From: Prevotella sp.
GTDB taxonomy: Bacteria > Bacteroidota > Bacteroidia > Bacteroidales > Bacteroidaceae
Reading direction: 5' to 3'
Length of the DNA stretch: 64,000 nt
Assembly (NCBI GenBank): GCA_016286995.1
Contig: JAEEVA010000009.1
Span: forward strand, 34,683-98,682
The notes below the pieces were generated by a model that was not told where the DNA came from, did not search any database, and saw only the letters and a program-made list of their open reading frames with translations. The translations under genes were made by a program, and so were the position numbers. Positions 60,436-64,000 of the stretch are shown here, in pieces (the stretch's first letter is position 1; each line of letters begins with the position of its first letter).

Positions 60436-61290
60436 CTATTTCAAATCAATGATGATCTTGCCGACGAAGCAGCCCGATTTGCCGTTCTGATCGACGGGAA
60501 CGGGCTTACCGTCAAGATTGTTCCAATATTCCAGATGTTCCATGTAGGTATGGGTATGGCCACCCAGCACCAGGTCGATGTTGCGCGACCCCTGAATCAT
60601 ATACTGGTCATCCTGGCCACGGTTGCTTTCCCAACCTAGATGAGAGATGCACACCACCACGTCGCACTTCTGCTGTTCCTTGAGCATGGTAGCCGTCTCA
60701 AGAGCCACCTTGGCAGGATCGAGGTATTTTACGCCTGGACAGTTCTTGTCGCTGACCAGTCCCTTCAGTTTCGGACAAACGGCAAAGACGCCAATCTTCA
60801 CACCGTTGCGCTTGATGATAATCCACGGCTTCGTCACGCCTTCCATCGGAGTCCCCGTGAAGTCGTAGTTGGCACAAAGGATGGGGAAGTTGGCCTTACA
60901 GAACATCGTAGCCATATTGTCCAGTCCAAAATCGAACTCATGGTTGCCGATGGTAGATGCCTCAATACCCATCTGGTTCATCAGCCCTATCTCAACATCA
61001 CCCTTGAACATGGTGAAGTAAGCCGACCCCTGAAAGAAGTCGCCTGAGTCGAAGTATATCAAGTCAGGATGCTTGGCACGCTCCTCCTTTAACATGGCCA
61101 GACGACGGAGGAAGCCTCCTCTGTTAGCCCTCATCGTATCGGGCAACTGCTCAGAGAAGGGGAATATCTGCGAATGTGTATCGTTGGTATGCAGAATCAC
61201 CAGCTGCTTATGTTTCTTGGCTTGTCCTGTCAAGGTTACACAGAACACACAGACAGCACATAATAATATCTTTCTAATCATAATTCTCAA
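60436..61290 (-). CDS. 5'-Nucleotidase/UshA-type metallophosphatase, catalytic half
   Basis: 284 residues with a signal peptide (TGQAKK). Calcineurin-like motifs in order: LHTNDTHSQ, FDSGDFFQGS, TIGNHEFDFG, CISHLGWES and LVLGGHTHTY, giving the dimetal site. The C-terminal substrate-binding domain is missing from this chain and is encoded by the preceding gene (61308-62075), 17 bp upstream. Together they should hydrolyse nucleotides or cyclic nucleotides in the periplasm. Confidence 0.93.
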   Translation of the reverse strand: MRIMIRKILLCAVCVFCVTLTGQAKKHKQLVILHTNDTHSQIFPFSEQLPDTMRANRGGFLRRLAMLKEERAKHPDLIYFDSGDFFQGSAYFTMFKGDVEIGLMNQMGIEASTIGNHEFDFGLDNMATMFCKANFPILCANYDFTGTPMEGVTKPWIIIKRNGVKIGVFAVCPKLKGLVSDKNCPGVKYLDPAKVALETATMLKEQQKCDVVVCISHLGWESNRGQDDQYMIQGSRNIDLVLGGHTHTYMEHLEYWNNLDGKPVPVDQNGKSGCFVGKIIIDLK

Positions 61291-61320
61291 TTTTCAATTC
61301 TCAATTCTCAATTTTCAATT
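61278..61320. repeat. ATTCTCA / ATTTTCA heptamer tract
   Basis: Six 7-bp units between the two 5'-nucleotidase genes, identical in word to the tract inside carA (46354-46388). It overlaps the 3' end of the upstream gene, whose last residues are TIEN. Confidence 0.75.
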
Positions 61321-62075
61321 GTAATCCTTCCCTCTATCTGGGCATCGACAATCTTGCCCTGCTTGGCCTGTTCGCGGAAGTAGTTCATAATAATGAAACG
61401 TGAATTGTTCGATGCCTCCTTAGGAGCGTTGATATTAAACGCTTTCTTGAAGGCCTCCAATTTGTCAGTACCACCCAACAGATAATCAATGGTAGCCAGA
61501 CGGTATTCACGTGCAGGGTCGACAGGTTCACCGTTGACGGTGGCACTAACCAGTTTGCCGTCGGCAGTGATGACCATACGTACGGCATGACTGACACCCT
61601 CGCCACCCACAGAGGCCATCTGCTGGAACAGTTCCTGCAAGGCATCGCCACGCAATGACGCAAAGGCTATCTTGTTCTCGAAAGGTGCAATGTCAAGCAC
61701 ATCACCATAGGTAATCGTACCCTTGGGAAGGTCGGCACGCACACCACCCATGTTATACACCCCCAAGTCTACCGTCTCATGGTAGTCCTTGGCAGCCCAC
61801 ACCATGATGTCGGACAACAGGTTAGACAAGGTACCCTCCGGACGTTCTGCCGTCATATATCTGGCCGACTCACCCACTACAGGTCCCATAATGCTGTCGA
61901 CCACGTGCTTGTAGGGTTCCAGGAATGCAGTAGCAGCTGCATCAGGCTTGGCATCGTAGCGTGTATCTACAACGATACGGCTACGCTGGATGCTCGCCAC
62001 TTCATAGTGCGAACGACACGCTGTGACGGTCAGCAACACTGCCGTCAGCGCAATAAAAGTTGTTTTTCTGTTCAT
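61308..62075 (-). CDS. 5'-Nucleotidase C-terminal domain lipoprotein
   Basis: 255 residues. The lipobox is LLTVTAC (Cys20). The 5_nucleotid_C fold is seen in ERPEGTLSNLLSDIMVW, LGVYNMGGVRADLPKGTITYGDVLDIAPFENKIAFASLRGDALQELF and EYRLATIDYLLGG, which form the base-stacking pocket of UshA-like enzymes. Encoded first, with the catalytic half next, i.e. a split enzyme in reverse domain order. The C-terminal residues TIEN come from the heptamer tract. Confidence 0.92.
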   Translation of the reverse strand: MNRKTTFIALTAVLLTVTACRSHYEVASIQRSRIVVDTRYDAKPDAAATAFLEPYKHVVDSIMGPVVGESARYMTAERPEGTLSNLLSDIMVWAAKDYHETVDLGVYNMGGVRADLPKGTITYGDVLDIAPFENKIAFASLRGDALQELFQQMASVGGEGVSHAVRMVITADGKLVSATVNGEPVDPAREYRLATIDYLLGGTDKLEAFKKAFNINAPKEASNNSRFIIMNYFREQAKQGKIVDAQIEGRITIEN

Positions 62076-62100
62076 AATTATAGGTTTTTATGGTGCAAAG

Positions 62101-62245
62101 TTACGAATTTTAAATTAAAAATGAGGAATTAGAAAATAAAAATTATGATTACCTGAGCTACGTTTTGGTTAAACTGTGTTAAATTCAAGCTTTTCTGGTA
62201 TAAAACATATCATAATTTCTAATTCATCATTCCTAATTCCTATTT
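62101..62245. repeat. AATTATGATTACCT...ACATATCATAATT element upstream of rplS
   Basis: Inner marks at 62141-62154 and 62205-62217 match those of the gltD insert (29649-29661, 29688-29700); the arms here are GAGGAATTAGAAAAT-like words and AATTCATCATTCCTAATTCC. The core is longer than in gltD. Confidence 0.65.
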
Positions 62246-62251
62246 TTTTTG

Positions 62252-62259
62252 TACCTTTG
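62252..62259 (+). promoter_or_regulatory. -7 promoter element of rplS
   Basis: TACCTTTG on the plus strand. It leaves a leader of about 98 nt before rplS, GC-rich at its 5' end (62263-62330), with room for an RNA structure. Confidence 0.65.
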
Positions 62260-62361
62260 CACCCGCTTTCCGCGTAATCGCTGGCAGGAAGTCACGTGTT
62301 GCCTGTTATGTTGCGCCGGAACGATACAGCAAAATACAATAAATAATTAAAAGTTAAAGCA

Positions 62362-62727
62362 ATGGATTTAATTAAAGTTGCTGAAGAAGCATTTGCAACC
62401 GGCAAACAGTTCCCAGAGTTCAAGGCTGGTGATACGATTACTGTCGCTTACAAAATTATCGAGGGTTCTAAGGAGCGTATCCAGCTCTATCGTGGTGTGG
62501 TCATCAAGATCTGCGGCCATGGTGAGAAAAAACGCTTTACTGTTCGCAAGATGTCAGGTACCGTGGGTGTAGAGCGTATCTTCCCCATCGAGTCGCCCAA
62601 CATTGAAAGCATCGAGGTGAACAAGGTTGGTAAGGTTCGTCGCGCTAAGCTTTACTATCTGCGCAAGCTCACTGGTAAGGCTGCCCGTATCAAGGAGAAG
62701 CGCAGCGGTGTTGTCAAGAAAGACTAA
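62362..62727 (+). CDS. rplS: 50S ribosomal protein L19
   Basis: 121 residues. L19 marks: [78 protein letters not shown]. It sits at the 30S-50S interface. It stands alone here with a ~98-nt leader and a hairpin terminator (62751-62787). Confidence 0.98.
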   Translation: MDLIKVAEEAFATGKQFPEFKAGDTITVAYKIIEGSKERIQLYRGVVIKICGHGEKKRFTVRKMSGTVGVERIFPIESPNIESIEVNKVGKVRRAKLYYLRKLTGKAARIKEKRSGVVKKD

Positions 62728-62750
62728 TGCTGCACAACCTGCACGACATA

Positions 62751-62787
62751 AAAAGAGACATCCACGCACTGTGAATGTCTTTTTTTA
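62751..62787 (+). terminator. Terminator of rplS
   Basis: Stem around AGACATYCAC / GTGAATGTCT followed by seven T. A second perfect 11-bp inverted repeat (62793-62803 / 62807-62817) follows and overlaps the next promoter region. Confidence 0.8.
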
Positions 62788-62831
62788 TTGGAAAAATCCA
62801 AATAAAATTTGGATTTTCGCTCGTTTTGCAC

Positions 62832-62839
62832 TAACTTTG
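62832..62839 (+). promoter_or_regulatory. -7 promoter element of the AICAR formyltransferase gene
   Basis: TAACTTTG on the plus strand, with TTTGG (62808-62812) near the -33 distance inside the 11-bp inverted repeat; an operator at this hairpin is possible. Confidence 0.55.
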
Positions 62840-62873
62840 CCGTCGAAAACAGAAACTATACATTATTATATAT

Positions 62874-64000
62874 ATGAAAGAGCTACAACTGAAGTACGGA
62901 TGTAATCCAAACCAGAAGCCCTCACGCATCTTTATGGAGGAGGGCGAGTTACCCATCGAAGTGATTAACGGCCGTCCCGGCTACATCAACTTCCTCGACG
63001 CCCTGAACGCGTGGCAGTTGGTGAAGGAGCTGAAGGAGGCTACAGGTCTGGCTGCCGCTGCCTCGTTCAAGCACGTGAGTCCTGCCGGTGCCGCTGTCGG
63101 TCTGCCGCTGAGCGACACGCTGAAGAGAATCTACTTCGTCGACGACGTAAAGGGTCTCGACGAGAGTCCTGTGGCTTGTGCCTATGCCCGTGCCCGTGGT
63201 GCCGACCGCATGTCGAGCTACGGTGACTTCGTAGCCCTGAGCGACACTTGCGACGCCACCACTGCCCTACTCCTGAAGCGCGAGGTGAGCGACGGTGTCA
63301 TTGCTCCCGACTTCACTGCTGAGGCCATCGAGATACTGAAGGACAAGCGTAAGGGCACTTATAACGTCATCAAGATTGACCCGACGTACAAGCCCGAGCC
63401 CATTGAGCGCAAGCAGTGCTTCGGCGTGACTTTCGAGCAGGGCCGCAATGAAATCAAACTCGACGACCCCACCCTGTTTGAAAACATCCCCACGCAGAAT
63501 AAGACATTCAGTGCTGAGGCCAAGCGCGACCTCATCATCGCGCTCATTACGCTGAAATACACCCAGTCGAACAGCGTCTGCTATGTCAAGGACGGTCAGG
63601 CCATCGGTATCGGAGCCGGCCAGCAGAGTCGCATCCACTGTACCCGTCTGGCAGGCAACAAGGCCGACATCTGGTGGTTGCGCCAGCATCCGAAGGTGAT
63701 GGCTCTGCCCTTCAAGGAGGGTATCCGCCGTGCTGACCGCGACAACACCATCGATGTCTACATCTCTGAGGATGAACACGACGATGTGCTGCGCGACGGT
63801 GCCTGGCAGCAGTTCTTCACAGAGCAGCCCGAGGTACTGACATTGGAAGAAAAGAAGGCGTGGATTGCCAAGAACACCAAGGTTGCCCTCGGCTCTGATG
63901 CTTTCTTCCCCTTTGGTGACAACATCGAGCGTGCCCACAAGAGTGGTGTAGAGTTCATTGCCCAAGCCGGCGGCAGCGTTCGCGACGACCATGTCATCAT
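62874..64000 (+). CDS. Stand-alone AICAR formyltransferase, 3' end outside window
   Basis: 375 codons from the ATG at 62874 remain open to the right edge. The sequence starts MKELQLKYGCNPNQKPSRIF and continues with NGRPGYINFLDALNAWQLVKEL, AAAASFKHVSPAGAAVG, ARARGADRMSSYGDFVALSD, KYTQSNSVCYVKDGQAIGIGAGQQSRIHCTRLAG, all from the transformylase part of PurH. The IMP cyclohydrolase domain, normally N-terminal, is absent. It uses 10-formyl-THF in purine synthesis. Confidence 0.93.
   Translation, partial: MKELQLKYGCNPNQKPSRIFMEEGELPIEVINGRPGYINFLDALNAWQLVKELKEATGLAAAASFKHVSPAGAAVGLPLSDTLKRIYFVDDVKGLDESPVACAYARARGADRMSSYGDFVALSDTCDATTALLLKREVSDGVIAPDFTAEAIEILKDKRKGTYNVIKIDPTYKPEPIERKQCFGVTFEQGRNEIKLDDPTLFENIPTQNKTFSAEAKRDLIIALITLKYTQSNSVCYVKDGQAIGIGAGQQSRIHCTRLAGNKADIWWLRQHPKVMALPFKEGIRRADRDNTIDVYISEDEHDDVLRDGAWQQFFTEQPEVLTLEEKKAWIAKNTKVALGSDAFFPFGDNIERAHKSGVEFIAQAGGSVRDDHVI

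Overview
This window reads as chromosome of a Bacteroidales bacterium, most like Prevotella/Segatella. The grounds are: promoters with the Bacteroidota -7 box TAnnTTTG in front of most transcription units; glutamine synthetase type III; DapL; a DUF4954 protein; a PorT-like protein and sorting-domain-like C-termini of the type IX secretion kind; a two-ORF ISL3-type (ISAon1-like) transposase; and a stand-alone AICAR formyltransferase. No rRNA, tRNA, CRISPR array or prophage was seen.

Layout. 1-8.6 kb: partial YjbH-like protein, small lipoprotein, M16 peptidase, DUF4954, hflX, nagB. 8.6-13.8 kb: dnaA, then a leftward operon (RNR-like fragment, folB, cell-wall amidase, MCE/MlaD protein). 13.9-15.5 kb: an IS with perfect 30-bp ends. 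15.8-22.8 kb: nitroreductase, then LytS/LytR-type two-component genes downstream of two secreted Cthe_2159-type proteins. 23.1-27.5 kb: dapF-dapL-glnN. 27.8-28.9 kb: glycerate kinase. 28.9-52.2 kb: a large nitrogen-assimilation region (gltB-gltD; glnK-amtB-outer membrane protein; pyrG-purF-carA-carB; amtB2-asnB), interrupted by a thioesterase gene and a two-gene c-type-haem/PD40 plus DUF6057 unit. 52.2-64 kb: two related secreted hydrolases, ddh, a PPTase, a fused esterase, ferredoxin, PorT, a split 5'-nucleotidase, rplS, and the start of an AICAR formyltransferase.

Two signals stand out. First, four promoters of the nitrogen region (glnK, pyrG, amtB2 and, on the other strand, gltB) share a rigidly spaced motif set: TTTGTAAC-like, about 92 bp, then TGTCA / TTTTAAC / GTAAG with starts exactly 16 and 16 bp apart, then TAnCTTTG 34-35 bp further. 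This looks like the operator of an unnamed nitrogen regulon.

Second, the window is crowded with short interspersed repeats. Several have entered genes in frame. A GC-rich ~38-bp hairpin repeat occurs nine times, always inside coding sequence and only in GltB (4), CarB (2), PyrG, CarA and AsnB. Other families built from 7-bp words sit in HflX, GltD, CarA and AsnB. Palindromic elements fill the intercistronic gaps of the nitrogen operons and in three cases supply the stop codon of the preceding gene.

A further oddity is CarB, which stops at the end of its first half; no second half lies in the window.
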